Shown here in pieces: positions 11,861 through 24,429 of a DNA stretch of 64,000 bases. This DNA comes from Trifolium pratense (taxonomy: Eukaryota > Streptophyta > Magnoliopsida > Fabales > Fabaceae), in the NCBI RefSeq assembly GCF_020283565.1, contig NC_060062.1, positions 50,614,439-50,678,438 of the forward strand, given 5' to 3'. The notes beneath the pieces are model-generated. The model did no database searches and was not told the origin of the DNA. It saw nothing but the letters and a program-made list of their open reading frames with translations. Made by a program: the position numbers and the translations under genes. The stretch's first letter is position 1. Each line of letters begins with the position of its first letter.

Positions 11861-12177
11861 GAAATTTTAGCTAGACTTTACTTATCTTGTTGTTGAACTC
11901 TGAATTACCGAACACCTTCTCCTAAAAACCAGAAGGTTAGCGCAAAAAATAAATAAATAGATAATATCTTTCACTTTTAGATGCTAAATTCTCATCATAT
12001 CCTCCACCAAAACACCAATTTTGTTGCAAAGTTTGTTTAAACATCACTTCGTCGAATATGACATGACTGTTTTTTAAAATCTTCACAACCATTTAACAAA
12101 AACATTGTTAATTAATTTCAAATAATTGGATACTATATATCTCTTAAACACATGATCAAATCAAACACATGATAAAA

Positions 12178-14422
12178 TCAAGAAACTAATTGACTCAAAT
12201 TCTTTGGAAATACAAACTCAACCCCTCCTTCAAACACCATTTTAGCTATCAACTTTGAAGCTTTCTCAGTGATATGTAACCAATCCCAAAATAAGTGATT
12301 ATCACGATTCACACAAAGACTGATGTTCAAGGGTTTCTTACAAGGATCTTCTCTATAGAACTTTTTTATACCCGAAAAAATATTTTTATTTAAGGATTTC
12401 AAGATTGGATCATCTTCATCGAAAATTCCAATTCCGCAACGATTTTGTTTCAAGGTTTTCAAACATGGACCTTCTCCATTCAACTTCCCGATTCCACAAC
12501 ATGCTGACTTCGTATCATTCAACCCTACAACAATATGGCTAAAATTATTAAAATTTCAAACACTTATTAAATAATGTCTACACACACACAAATATATAAA
12601 AATATAGTAAGAGATATTTAAAGGATCAAATTACGCTGATATAATACTCAGTCTCAGTAGTGTTAGACTGCTAAACAACTTTTTACAGAATACATATCCT
12701 GTAAAATTGAACGTCAGAAACAAAAATTCTATTATATAGATCATTTATATAAATTTTACGAAAATAAAAAATTATTCAATATGTTATAAATGTTGCATTA
12801 CTATTTTGTTGCTTACCAAAGACCAATGGATCTTTTAGCATGGTTGTGAACATCGCATAAGTGTTGCCAAGAGAATACTCAAATCCTTCCAATTCCAAGC
12901 TTAACTTTTCCAGAAGAGTCTGAATTGCTTTGTAGAATGCAACAGAGAAATCATTAAGTGGTTTCACACAATTCCCTTCATTGGTAGAAGTTACAGCAGG
13001 ATAACACCCTATGGGTGGAATGCTTAAGATGCCAAATTTCCTAGCTCCTAATTCATATAGTTTCTGCAGTTTGCAATATTATCCCAATAAATCAATATAA
13101 GGTATAGTTCTAGAACTTCTACAAGGACCTGGATTGACGGCAGTCAACAAAACTACGCATTCATGCATTGGTGGCCGTTTGTTCATCATTGAGTGGTCCA
13201 AATTCGAGCTTAATATTTTTTAATTATAAAGTAAAAAACTAAAATTTGTATTTTCAGACCGTCATATTAAGATCAGACGTCCACCAACGTCTTGACTGTG
13301 TTATTACAGAAAATTATTGACTTTAGGGAATCCAATTTCGTTCACCGAAGTTCAATGCAAGTGATTAGTGTATTTAGTGTGTGAGTTATTGATTCAAACT
13401 TATAGAAAATTATGCACTTACCCTTACATAAGTGTAATAGTTTAGCTGTAAAACAGCCAAATTTTCTTCCTTTCCCAAATGATAAACACCACTTTCACTA
13501 TGTTCATAATCTAAGAGGTCGTTGATACCAATGCTAATGAGAAACAAAGCCTTAGAAACAAAACTAGCAGCTTTTTCTGCCCCCAATGTGTTAGTGATAT
13601 TTTCGCGGACAAACGCGAATTGGTCCACTTGCTTTTCAAGGAAAATCACTTCTCCCTGCAAAGTTTTGCAACACAAACAAGTTATTTTCACCATTGGATC
13701 AATAAATCTCATTGTATATCATTTGATATTTGATATATAACAGTAAAAACAAACGTGTGCATGATGTAAAATTTATCACATATATACACGATAAAATTGG
13801 TCCGAAAAGCATACTTATTATAATAATAATAATAAAGTAAAACCAAATTAAAGAAGTTAATTACCCATTGTTTGTATCCTGTATATCTAAGAATTCCAGA
13901 TCCCCCTGATGCAAAATTCACACCAACCATAATGTTCACCTTGAAACTGTATTCAAGTGTCTCCAAATCCAAAAATGAAGGTGGACTTTTCTTATAACCA
14001 AATTGCCTAGCTAGTTTTTACAAAAGAAAAACAACATATTAATGCAAGGAAATCAATAAAAACACATAAACATATATACAATTTCATACTAATTAATATT
14101 TTATTTATTTGAACTTTAAATTTGTCTAAATGTATTTACCAATTTGGTCAGCAATGTTGAGACCATTGCTAAACCTTCCAGTGGGAAATGAATTATGGAA
14201 ATCAATCCCATAATAGGGGCTGTTTGCCTTTCTTTTAGAATTGAGGAAATTGTTTGTTCCAACATCAAATGTTGAGTCTCCAAATATGTATAATGTTGGT
14301 GGAACCTTAATCGCATGACCTACAAACACATCAAGCATGGCTACAAAATAGAGAAGAAAGAAAAATACCCAAGGATAATTATTTACAATAATAGAACATT
14401 TATTGGCATCAAATGATTTCAT
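12178..14422 (-). CDS. GDSL esterase/lipase, five exons, with expanded last exon
   Basis: A SGNH hydrolase, probably secreted; substrates of the plant family are lipids, cutin or acetylated sugars. Exons on the - strand: 14422-14140, 14010-13865, 13655-13422, 13063-12817, 12524-12178; all in phase with GT/AG, giving about 418 residues. A hydrophobic segment near residues 18-34 can act as a signal anchor or peptide. Catalytic blocks: IFGDSTFD (Ser50), NFASGGSG, IGINDLLDY (block III) and WDWLHITEKAS with the Asp-His pair. The usual length is about 350-370; the excess comes from a three-fold repeat in exon 5 between CCGIGK and the catalytic Asp-His. It is divergent from the second GDSL gene at 16971 with the same exon pattern, so the two are local duplicates. 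All catalytic blocks are present; whether the insert permits folding is unknown. Confidence 0.9.
12329..12512 (-). repeat. Three degenerate 60-63 bp repeats in GDSL exon 5
   Basis: Repeat units begin near 12512, 12451 and 12391 going leftward and encode CGIGKLNGEGPCLKTLKQNR, CGIGIFDEDDPILKSLNKNI and SGIKKFYREDPCKKPLNISL. The sister gene has only one unit (CGIGKFNGEGPCLKALNASL). Spacing is 60 and 63 bp, so the frame is kept. Confidence 0.88.
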
Positions 14423-16970
14423 TTTTGTGCCTTATAAATAAATACTTTTTTGCATCTCATATGAGTTAGTCAATTTGCCTCATGGCTCATATATATCATA
14501 TAGACAGAACATCTCTAATTACAAATGAAAAATCTATGTTTTTACTTATTTATTTTTTATAACCAAAGTAGATAACTAATCTCCACACCAACAATGATTT
14601 GTCTGCATGTTAAGAGTCTTTAACCACTTAAGTAAGTGGTTGAGGTTTATCTCTAACTTTTGTATACGAAGAGAATTTAATTGAAAGGAAAGAATACAAC
14701 TTGTGTGTCCTTACAAGTTTTCGATAGAGATTAGTTACTGTTAAATAGTTGTGAAAACTTCATATCTATATACATCATCGTAATAAAAAATGACGACTAA
14801 TTTCAATTAAAAAAAACATGGCAACATTTATTTTCCAATGATCAATGTGTTTATTTAAATGTTAAAATCTCAAAATTAACAAAAAGGTAATGATAAATTA
14901 GTGGTCATTGTCTTTGTTATCATCGGCAACAACCGCTTTGAGAATAACTTGAGGTATATAGTAATGCTAGTTTATTCATACTACGAATATTATTTTAGAA
15001 TATTTGTCATATTGATACTTGGCCGTTTGTTTATTTATATGTTAAATCAATTGAAATTTGAATATGCAAAAAAAAATTGATTAAGTGGTGACACACTTGC
15101 AAATTAATTTTTAATACTTGAAAGATCCATTTGATATGCTAAAAAATAAGAAATTCGACATTACAATTTTAGCTATACTGTGTTTGATTTTAAAATAGTT
15201 TATGGTACTAGGCAAACTGGCGGTCAAGGTACAAGACAAAAACTGAAATTTTTGTTTCCTACTGAATCACGGGACAACTTTTTGTCCTATGCACAAGTTG
15301 TCTAAAATATCAAAATAATTTTTTGTCTATCAAACATCGTACAACACCTTAAACGTTTGTCCTGTAATGTTCTGTCGTGTGTTGTCCTATCATGTACTCT
15401 ATTGTTTTGTAAGTTCCTTCAACTAGTCAACTTCCAGCTGAAGTAATATACGACTATCTTAAAAAAGAGTAAATTTCTTAAAAAGTTAGAAATGAGAAAG
15501 AAGTTAAAGCCCAAAAAAGCCAGAAAAAATATATTGAAGGACAACGAATTGGGCCCAATTAATAATTATATAGGGTTTTCCATCTCCATTTTTCTTTTAG
15601 TACCCCTTTCATATTTTATGTTTCTTTGTCCTAGATAAAACCTTATCTACACCACCCCTCCCTATCCCGCTACTCCACTCCCCACAAGTCACAACCAAGC
15701 TGTCAATATGGCCGGTCCAAAGGTCAAACAAGGCTTCAAAATTTTGGGTAAAAAAATGATAATTTTTTATAATTTAGCTATAAGTATAAAATATGACAGT
15801 CTAATTTCAATCGGTTGAGATGAACATCTCATATTCTAAGACATGAATTCAAACCTTAAATTCAACATAAAAGGCCTCACTATAAAAATTATAAAAATTA
15901 TAATGACCTCTAAAGACATTGGGTCAACTTTGCATCCAATCCCAAGTGCCGGACAATAGGAACTAAGTTATAAAAATTAAGGATGCAAAGTTCTTAGAAC
16001 TTAGTCAACTTTGCATCCTTAAATACAACTTTCTATATTTATTTTCTTAAAAATTAATAAATTATTTTAGGCAACGACAATTATTTTATGTGGGCATGAT
16101 ATTTTTGTTCCCCTATTTTCACTATTTTGTAGAATTGATCCTTCTGTTTTAAAATTTGATAGTTTTATTTCCTCCACAAAATATTTTGTCCAAATTATGG
16201 AGGTGATACGACATGTTTTAAATTAAGTTTATAAATAATTTTTTTTTTATTTTACAATTTTATCGATGTTGGTATTTTTACTTTATCAAATCATATACCA
16301 CGTCGTTTAAAATATATCACATCACCCATTTTTAGACAAAATATTTGATGGAGGACTAAACTTTCAAAATTTAAAATAGAAGGAGCAAATCTAAAAAATA
16401 GTGAAAATAAGGGAACGAAACTGCAATTAACATTTTTTTTAACAACAAATATATTATTATTAATAATCAGGTCTCTACGTAAGATGAAGTGATGAACACA
16501 GAACTGTAAAAGTGCAATTAACCTAAAAATTACTAGGCATATTTAAGTAAACTTGTTTCCCTTTGTGGGGACATGAAGCTTACAATTATTTTAAGAAATA
16601 TTCGGAATTTAAATAAATGAAACAAACATGTGTAGACGTAGGAAAGTGGCGTTACCATATACACTCATATAAGATTAATGCTTTGATCTATTCTTGCTGA
16701 TTATTACAAGGGCAGTCCTCAATGGTCGGCCATGTTGATGCTTTATTTGTTTCTATAATAATCTTATAATATATGCTTTCATATTTTGTTTCTATAATCT
16801 TATACTATATGCTTATCGTGACAATACTACAAAAACAACATTGTTGAATTTTTAGTTACTTTTTATGCATAAAAACTTTATATAAAGACATGCATTGTAT
16901 TTTAAATTTAGTGTCACTGATTAGAAATATATAGAAGTTTTTAAAGTATAATCAATATAAGGCACGTATA
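14423..16970. other. Shared 2.5-kb intergenic region between divergent GDSL genes
   Basis: AT-rich spacer that must hold both promoters. No coding exon is visible. Around 15200-15420 lies a diverged sequence with GGACAACTTTTTGTCCTATG and related inverted words that resemble the MITE at 19626-19939. 15890-16020 contains short inverted words (ACTTTGCATCC and GGATGCAAAGT) that can fold. Confidence 0.6.
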
Positions 16971-19900
16971 ATGGCAAAATTTGCTTCAATTTTTTTCTTT
17001 TTTACCTTATCACTTGCAATGCTTGACATGTACGTAGCTAATGAGGTTAAAGTTAAGGTTGTGCCAACATTATTCATATTTGGAGACTCAACATTTGATG
17101 TTGGAACAAACAATTTTATCAACACTTTAGCAAAAGCCAATGTCCCTTTTTATGGGGTTGATTTTCCTTATTCAATTCCCACTGGAAGGTTCAGCAATGG
17201 TCTTAACACTGCTGACCAAATTGGTAAAAAATACATTTGAATATTTTTTTATAAAATTACATTTGATATTTATTTGAACAATTTTGAATTTTTATTATAA
17301 AATATTGTACACACATTACATGGTTTTATAATGATTTAATTCCTTTTTTTTTTCTATGGGAATTAGCAAAGCAATTTGGTTATCAGAAGAGTCCACTACC
17401 ATTTTTGGCTTTGGAGAAATTTCAAAACGGTTTTAAGAAGAGCATTTTGAATGGTGTGAATTTTGCTTCTGGTGGATCTGGAATTCTTAGGCAAACAGGA
17501 CAAAAACAATGGGTAATAATTAATTTACACTCTTTATTTTTTTGTTGTTGTTGAAAAGCACTCCTTTTCTTTTTAATTTTATGATAACAGGAAAACACTT
17601 TTTCTATTATAGAGCTCTTAAAAATAAGCCAATGCAAGTTGAATTCAAAATAATTATAATAATGATCACACTAATAATATAAATTTGTCCCTCATGTTAT
17701 AGTTAAGTTAAAAATAAGGTATGCTAAGCTACGCTTTGTCAAACTTAAGTTTGGTGATATGTGACCGTGAGTTTGAGTTTGATGCTACCTTGGTCTCACA
17801 TAAATTGATGGTTTCCTAGGAATATTTCCTCGGAAATGATTACGCTTTGTGAGGAACTGAATTTCCTCTGAAATTTTTGTAGGTAATACCAAGAATCCTT
17901 TTAGTGTGAAAAATGTGTATTAGATAATGTGTTGCTAGCTAGTATTTTTTGTATGGATATTTCTAAGACTTTCTTTGATAATTATATTTTCCAAGACATT
18001 AACTATTAAATTTAATTTATTTTTCTTTTATGGGCTGTTAATTTATTTTATTGTAACATAATTTACTTGCAGCAAGAAGTGGTTTTCCTGGAAAAGCAAG
18101 TTGAACAATTTGCACAGGTCCGTGGAAACATCACCCAAATATTAGGGCCATCAAAAGCTGCTAAATTTGTTTCAAAGGCTGTGTTTCTCATTAGTACTGG
18201 TAGCAATGACCTCTTTGATTTTGCAAGTAATGACAGTAACATTCATTTTGGCTTGGAGGAATATTTCTCTCTTCTACAACTCAATTATTTCTCTCAACTA
18301 AGGGTATGCGTAATATATTATTATTCGTACGATACTTCGTTTTACTTACATGACACCTGATTAATCACGTTAAAATATTGTGGCAAATTAAGTTTAGTAA
18401 ATTAGTAATTCAATTCACAATTTTATGATTTTAAACGTGATCTAAAACAATTATTTGCTCAACTGAATTGTATTAACTACAATTCTGCACGTGATTAATC
18501 AGGTGTGACATGTGTAAAGAAAATTAAGTGTTTATGAAACATTTTTGTGCCGCATATATATGATCTGTTTAATTATTCAATGGTGAAAACTTCATGATTT
18601 TGTACAGCATATATGAAGGTTTTGATTATTCAACTATTTGTGAATTTGCAGAATCTATATGAATTAGGGGCTAGAAAGTTTGGTATCCTAAGTGTTGCAC
18701 CCATAGGGTGTTGTCCTGCAGTAACCTTTGCCAATGGAGGAAACTGTGTGAAGCCACTGAATGATTTGGCTATCGTGTTCTACAAAGCAACTCAAGCTGT
18801 TTTGCAAAAGTTGAGTTCAGAATTGGAAGATTTTGAGTATTCACTAGCTAACACTTTTGCAATGACATCAGCCTTGTTAAATAGTCCATCAACCTTCGGT
18901 AAGCATCCTATATGATAAGCCAAAGTTCGGTTGAAAGTTAAGTAAAAGTTTGATTAAAGATTATTTTAATCAGAAATTGAACTCGACTATGAAAAAGTTG
19001 TTATAGAGCGACTTATTTAGAGACCAAAAATATTAAATTAGTCACTAATTAAATTGGTGCCAAACATTAATAACTAGCAATTTAGTGGTATTTCAAAAAT
19101 TTGTTTTTAAATTAGTCACAAGTTCATTTAGTGACCGATTACAAAATTTGACAGCTAAATCAGTCGCTAAATCAGTTATAAGTTCATTTAGTGTTCAACC
19201 GATTTAAACTCAAATGAAACTCATTAATAAAAGATTTAATTGCAGTTTTGACCCATTGATTTTTACAAATTTGCGATTTTGACCCCTTAATTTTCAAAAT
19301 AGCACTTTTGGCTCCTTAACTTTCACAAACTTGCGATTTTGGCCTCCTTAACCTTAGCCCATTTTGCAAAAGGATAGCCCCACACTGATTTTGACCAAGT
19401 CAACACAGATGTGGCAAATGATTCACATCTCAAGTTAGCATGTCTTGCCACGTGGACAATGACTGACATGTCATGTCAGCATGGTTTTCCACATATGCTA
19501 ATGTGGCATGTGAGTCATTATCCACATAGCAAGACATGCTGACGAGACATGTGAGTCACTTGTCACATGTGCATTGACTTGGTTATGTGACGAAAATCAC
19601 AAGTTTGTAAAAGTTAGAGGACCAAGGGTGCGTTTGATTCGTAAAACAGCAAGAACTGGACAGAACAAGATAATACAGGACAGGACAAAACTGTACCGGA
19701 GAGATATAGGGTGATAATATTTTTATATTCGAAAATAAAATGGGTATTTTTCGTATTTTTTATAGTTGTACTATGGACAAAAAGTTGTCCTGTGGTTCAG
19801 TGAGGGACAAAAAATCTTATTTTTGTCCTGTCTCTTGCTGCCTAATTTGTCCAGTTCCATAACCTATTTCAAATCAAACAGGATACAACAAAAGTTGTCC

Positions 19901-20311
19901 AGTCCAGTCCCCTATTTTTTAGCAGATCAAACGCATCCCAAAAGTGCTATTTTAAAAATTAAAGGGACAGAGTCATAAATTTGTAAAAATTAAGGTACTA
20001 AAAGTGCAATTCAGCCTTAATAAAAACAAGAACTCAGAGAATAGATTTAATTATTTTTTTTAATTAATCTTGTTTAACATATCATAGGGTTGAATGAAAC
20101 AAAGTCAGCATGTTGTGGAATTGGAAAATTCAATGGAGAGGGTCCATGCTTGAAAGCTTTGAACGCCAGTCTTTGCTCAAATCGTGATGATCACTTATTT
20201 TGGGATTTGTTTCATCCAACTGAGAAAGCTTCCGAGTTGGCAGCTGCTACCATATTTACAGGAGGGAAAGAATTTGTGTCACCAAAAAACTTTAGTCAGC
20301 TAAATTGTTGA
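16971..20311 (+). CDS. GDSL esterase/lipase, five exons
   Basis: A SGNH hydrolase of the plant GDSL family. Exons 16971-17223, 17367-17512, 18073-18303, 18652-18898, 20088-20311; all GT/AG and in phase, giving 366 residues, the normal family length. An N-terminal hydrophobic stretch (residues 5-22) looks like a signal peptide for secretion. Catalytic features: FIFGDSTFD with Ser40, NFASGGSG, STGSNDLFDF, and FWDLFHPTEKAS carrying the Asp-His pair. Introns 1-3 match those of the - strand paralogue in position and phase, while intron 4 (18899-20087) is enlarged by a MULE-like element with a nested MITE. It looks intact. The pair most likely arose by inverted duplication. Confidence 0.94.
19233..20016. 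mobile_element. MULE-like element in GDSL intron 4, 9-bp TSD TTAATAAAA
   Basis: Long imperfect terminal inverted repeats (about 85 bp; GATTTAATTGCAGTTTTGAC at the left, reverse complement of GTGCAATTCAGCC at the right) are flanked by exact 9-bp repeats TTAATAAAA at 19224-19232 and 20017-20025. The duplication size fits Mutator-like elements. No transposase; it carries another MITE. Confidence 0.8.
19626..19939. mobile_element. MITE nested in the MULE-like element
   Basis: Termini GGGTGCGTTTGATTCG and GATCAAACGCATCCC are inverted repeats with one or two mismatches. The interior is made of GGACA/TGTCC words in inverted pairs. Flanking bases are CAA and AAA, a possible 3-bp duplication of the PIF/Harbinger kind but not exact. 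Confidence 0.7.
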
Positions 20312-20562
20312 TTTAAGCTGATATCTAAGGGATAAATAATATCCAATTACTTAAAATAAGAGGAAAATAAACCAGGCATCTCTTTCATATGACGTTGTGA
20401 TAATAATTATTATGCATAAAATGAAATGCAGATTGATGAGATAAAATGTCAAATTTTTGTCTGGATTTAGTCACAATAAGATTTATCATTGTATTCCTAT
20501 TTTAACATTTTCAATTTTACTCAGAGAAAGAAAAATATACCAATTTCATTTTTTTTTTTTTT
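20312..20562. other. GDSL 3' flank, no gene
   Basis: AT-rich downstream sequence of the + strand GDSL gene. Nothing else is recognised before the poly(T) run that marks the tail of the antisense LINE. Confidence 0.5.
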
Positions 20563-20899
20563 GGCAAAATTACACTACAAGTCATTTATCTTATTTTTTG
20601 GTAACATTTTGGTCCTTTATCTTTTTTTTGTAACAAGTTGGTCCTTTATCTTTTTTTTTTTGTAACACTTTGGTCCTTATCTTATTTATTTATAAAAAAT
20701 AAAGGATCAAAATGTTACAAATAAAAAAAAATAAAGGACCAAACTGTTAAAAAAAAGGGACTAAAGTGTTACAGATAAAAAAAATAAAGGACTAAAGTGT
20801 TACAAATAAAAGATAAAGGACCAAAATGTTACAGAAAAAAGATAAAGGACCAAAGTGTTACAAAAAAATAAGATAAAGGACCTGTAGTGTAATTTTGCC
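20563..20899. mobile_element. Fold-back element with internal repeats in the LINE tail
   Basis: Ends GGCAAAATTACACTACAAG and its reverse complement (one mismatch). The interior is an array of degenerate units of about 24-27 bp: GGTCCTTTATCT...TGTAACA on the left and its complement (AGATAAAGGACCAAAGTGTT) on the right, so the whole 337 bp can form one hairpin. T-runs on both sides suggest insertion into the poly(A) tail of the antisense LINE. Confidence 0.78.
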
Positions 20900-20925
20900 T
20901 TTTTTTTTTATAAGCAAAAATTGAA

Positions 20926-23900
20926 TTATAAGGAGTACAAGGGGTACCCAACCCTTACAATTCTTATAGCAACCATTACATTGCTAATAATGCATTTTAA
21001 AGGATCCTTACACCAATCTGAAAAAACACAAGAAGACTTACTAGCTATTTTACCTATAAACCAAAACCATGAAATATAAATAATCTTGTCTTCTAAGGCT
21101 TTCCAGTTAATAGCTTCTCCTCTAAAAACCACATTGTTACGTGCACGCCATATACACCAAGTGGTGGCCAACCAAATAACGTGACGAGTTTTTTCATATT
21201 TCTTATTTTTCAATAAAGCTCCAAAAGAGAAAAAATGTTTCCACCCGTCATCAAAAGATATGAAATCCACATTTATCCATTTAAAAATCCGCTTCCACAA
21301 CTTTTGAGAAAAAGAGCAATTAAAGAGCACATGAGATAATTCCTCTTGTTCTTCAAAACAAAAAATGCAACATAGCTCATGCGGATTAACAAGGATAAAT
21401 TTTCTTGCCAAGACCATTCGAGTTGGAAGTCTTGATAATAATAACCTCCATCCAAAAATGCTTACTTTGGATGGAACATCATTTAACCATAATTGTTGTA
21501 AAGCTTTCACTACATTTTCATCAATAGCCACAACAACTTCGCGAGAGTGAAGGAACTCGTAAGTTGAATTGACCAAAAAAATACCTGATTGAGTAAGCCC
21601 CCATCATCTGCTATCTGCGCCATTGCTCACATTAGTCCTGAGCCACACATCATTCTCAATACCCCCAATCTTCATAATATCACGCCACCACAAAGATTGA
21701 CCTTTAACATTGCTAAGATTAGAGTGCAAAAAATTATCAGCCAAACTCCCATATCTATGCTCTAATAGTTTGGTCCATAAGGTATTATGATCACACAAAC
21801 CTCTCCACTTCCATTTACAAAGTAAAGCTTGGTTGAAATAATTTAGATTCTTTATACCCAAACCACCTTTATCTTTTGAGAGGCAAATTGTGTCCCAACT
21901 AACCCAACAAATCTTCTTAATATCAGAACATCCTCCCCAAAGAAATCTCCTTTGGATAGTAATTAATTCTTGTAACACACACACCGGTACCTTGAAAAAA
22001 GAGAAAAAATATAATGGGAGACTAGAGAGTACCGAATTAATGAGTGTAACTCTTCCGCCAAATGATAAATTTCGACCACTCCAAGTATTAAGTCTTTTCT
22101 TAATAGCTTCCACTATAGGATTCCAAGTGACCTTTCTCCTTGGGTTAACTCCAACTGGAATTCCTAGAAAACGAAAAGGGATCGATTCTACTTCACAGTG
22201 CAAAAAGGAGGACGCTGCGGACAAAAAATGATCATCAAGATTAATGCCATAGAGCTTACTTTAGTAAAAATTAACCTTCAGTCCCGATACTAATTCGAAA
22301 CTTCTCAACACAGTTTTAAGCGACCACAAATTCTCCCACTTCCCTTCACCTACTAGAACGGTATCATCTGCAAATTGAAGAGTGTGAAACTGTAAGTCAT
22401 CACGAACTTTAAAACCATGATAATTGCCATTATCAACAGCCTTTTGCATTAAGCGAGTGAGACCTTTCGCAACTATCAAGAAAAGAAAGGGAGATAACGG
22501 ATCCCATTGTCTCAGCCCTTTACCAACAACAAAATCCGCCGTAGGACTACCATTTACAAGCACATACATTGCGCTAGTAAAAATACAGGCTCTCATCCAC
22601 TTCAACCACCTCTGCGCAAATCTCATTCTCCGCATCATATACTCCAAAAAATTCCAATTAACCGTATCGTACGCCCTCTCAAAATCTACCTCCAATAATA
22701 AACAGTTGTCCTTTCTTCTCTTGGAAAAATCAATCAGTTCATTCACTACCAAAACTCCATCCAGAATCTGACGATTAGGAACAAAGGCCGTTTGACAATC
22801 TGAGATCAATTTACCGATAACGTTTTTTAGACGAGCCGCCAACACCTTTGAAAGGATTTTATACAAACAACCAACAAGGCAAATGGGTCTATAATATGAT
22901 AAAACCTGAGGATGGTCCTTTTTTGGTACTAGTGTCAAGAAAGATGCAGTGATCGCCTTTGGAAGGGAAGCACTACTGTGAAATTCGTTCATAAACTCCA
23001 TAACATCTGTTTTTAAGATGTCCCAACAAGTCTTCAAAAAGTTAAAGTTAAACCCATCAGGACCCGGACACTTATTGCCATCACTATTCCACACAACCTC
23101 TCTAACTTCCTCAACCGAAAAGGGAGATAATAAAGAAGAATTATCTGCTTCTGACAAGGAGTTAAACGAAAGCCCATCTAGAGTAGGACGGTTACGCCAT
23201 TCTTCGGTGAAGTTATTAGCAAAATAATTTTTTACAAAATACATGATCTCATCGACCCCTTGAACCCATTTGTCACCATCTCTCAACGCCACTAGTTGGT
23301 TATTCCTCCTTCTACCCTTTAAAGTTTGATGAAAAAATTTGGTATTAGAATCCCCTTCTTTAACCCGCTTTGATCTGGACTTCTGTTTGAGTAAGCTATC
23401 CTTAAAATGAAGTTGCTTCCAAAACTCCTTATTTAGGCCCTCTAACATAAGGTAATCAACATCCCCATTAGTACTTGAAAGAAGGCCTTCAAACTCATTA
23501 ATATCGGAGATTGTCTTCTCTATGTTTAGATCCAAATAACCAAACACCTCCTTGTTCCACTTCTTTAGACTCTCTCTAAGAAGTTTTAGTTTTTCTTTCA
23601 AGACAAAAGCTTTTTTACCCCTAATATCGTAACTTTTCCATGCTGATTCCACAAAACCCTTAAACTCTAGATGTTCTAACCAACCGTTTATCACCCTAAA
23701 AGGTTTAGGGCCCAAATTACACGACGAGCTGAGGAGCCATACTGGACAATGATCAGATATATCACGGTCTCCGATCCATTTCCCCTTAACATCATTCTTC
23801 TTCAAGAAGCCCTCTGATAACAAGAACCTGTCTAAGCGGCTCATAGCTATACCGTCTGGGCTAAACCAAGAAAACTTCTTCCCCAGCACAGGTATATCAA

Positions 23901-24429
23901 TAAGCTCCATGTCATCCACAAACTCTCTGAAAAAGTTAACCTCACTCCTCCTTGTAGCAACACTACTTCATTTTCTTTCGGATAAATGAAGAATAGCGTT
24001 AAAATCACCACCAATACACCATTCACCACTATCCCCTCTTCTAAGATTCAATAAGTCTTCCCATAATTTTCTTTTTTCCGCTAGATTACAAGGAGAGTAC
24101 ACATTAACAATGTTCACCCTCATACCCTCCCAATCAACACAAAGTCCCACAAAGCCGTCACCATAAAAGATATTTAGCAATTTGAATAAGTTAGAGTTCC
24201 AGATTGTTAAAATACCTCCAGATGGTCCTACCGCCTCCTTTGCCGCCCAGTGAACATCTTGATGCCCCCACAAATTATGAATCATAGAATCATCAAAATG
24301 TGCTCTCTTTGTTTCTTGTAACATACATAAATCAAACATACCTTTTTTGAGAAACTGACTCAGCCTCCCCCTCTTAGCACTCCCCCCCCCCCCACCCCAC
24401 CCTCTCATATTCAAAGATACTATCTTCAT
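20926..24429 (-). pseudogene. LINE ORF2 (endonuclease, RT, zf-RVT), disrupted
   Basis: Parts in order: apurinic-type endonuclease 24429-23970 (KIVSLNMRGWG, LQETK, GGDFNAIL) continuing in another frame with SDHCPVWLL at about 23750; reverse transcriptase 23200-22260 (LVPKKDHPQVLSYYRPI, LLLEVDFERAYDTVNW, LQFADDTVLVGEG); then RFLGIPVG and zf-RVT (21576-20926: VPSKVSIFGWRLL, CCIFCFEEQEELSHVLFNC). Damage: a frame change around 23920-23970, a stop at 22260-22262 just after the ADD motif, a stop near 21603, and a Trp where the conserved RQGDPLS motif has Gly (RQWDPLS). No RNase H domain is present at the end. The element is probably inactive. Confidence 0.9.

Noticed and set aside
22424..22771. + strand open frames over the LINE
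   Set aside because: They are opposite-frame shadows of reverse transcriptase coding on the - strand.
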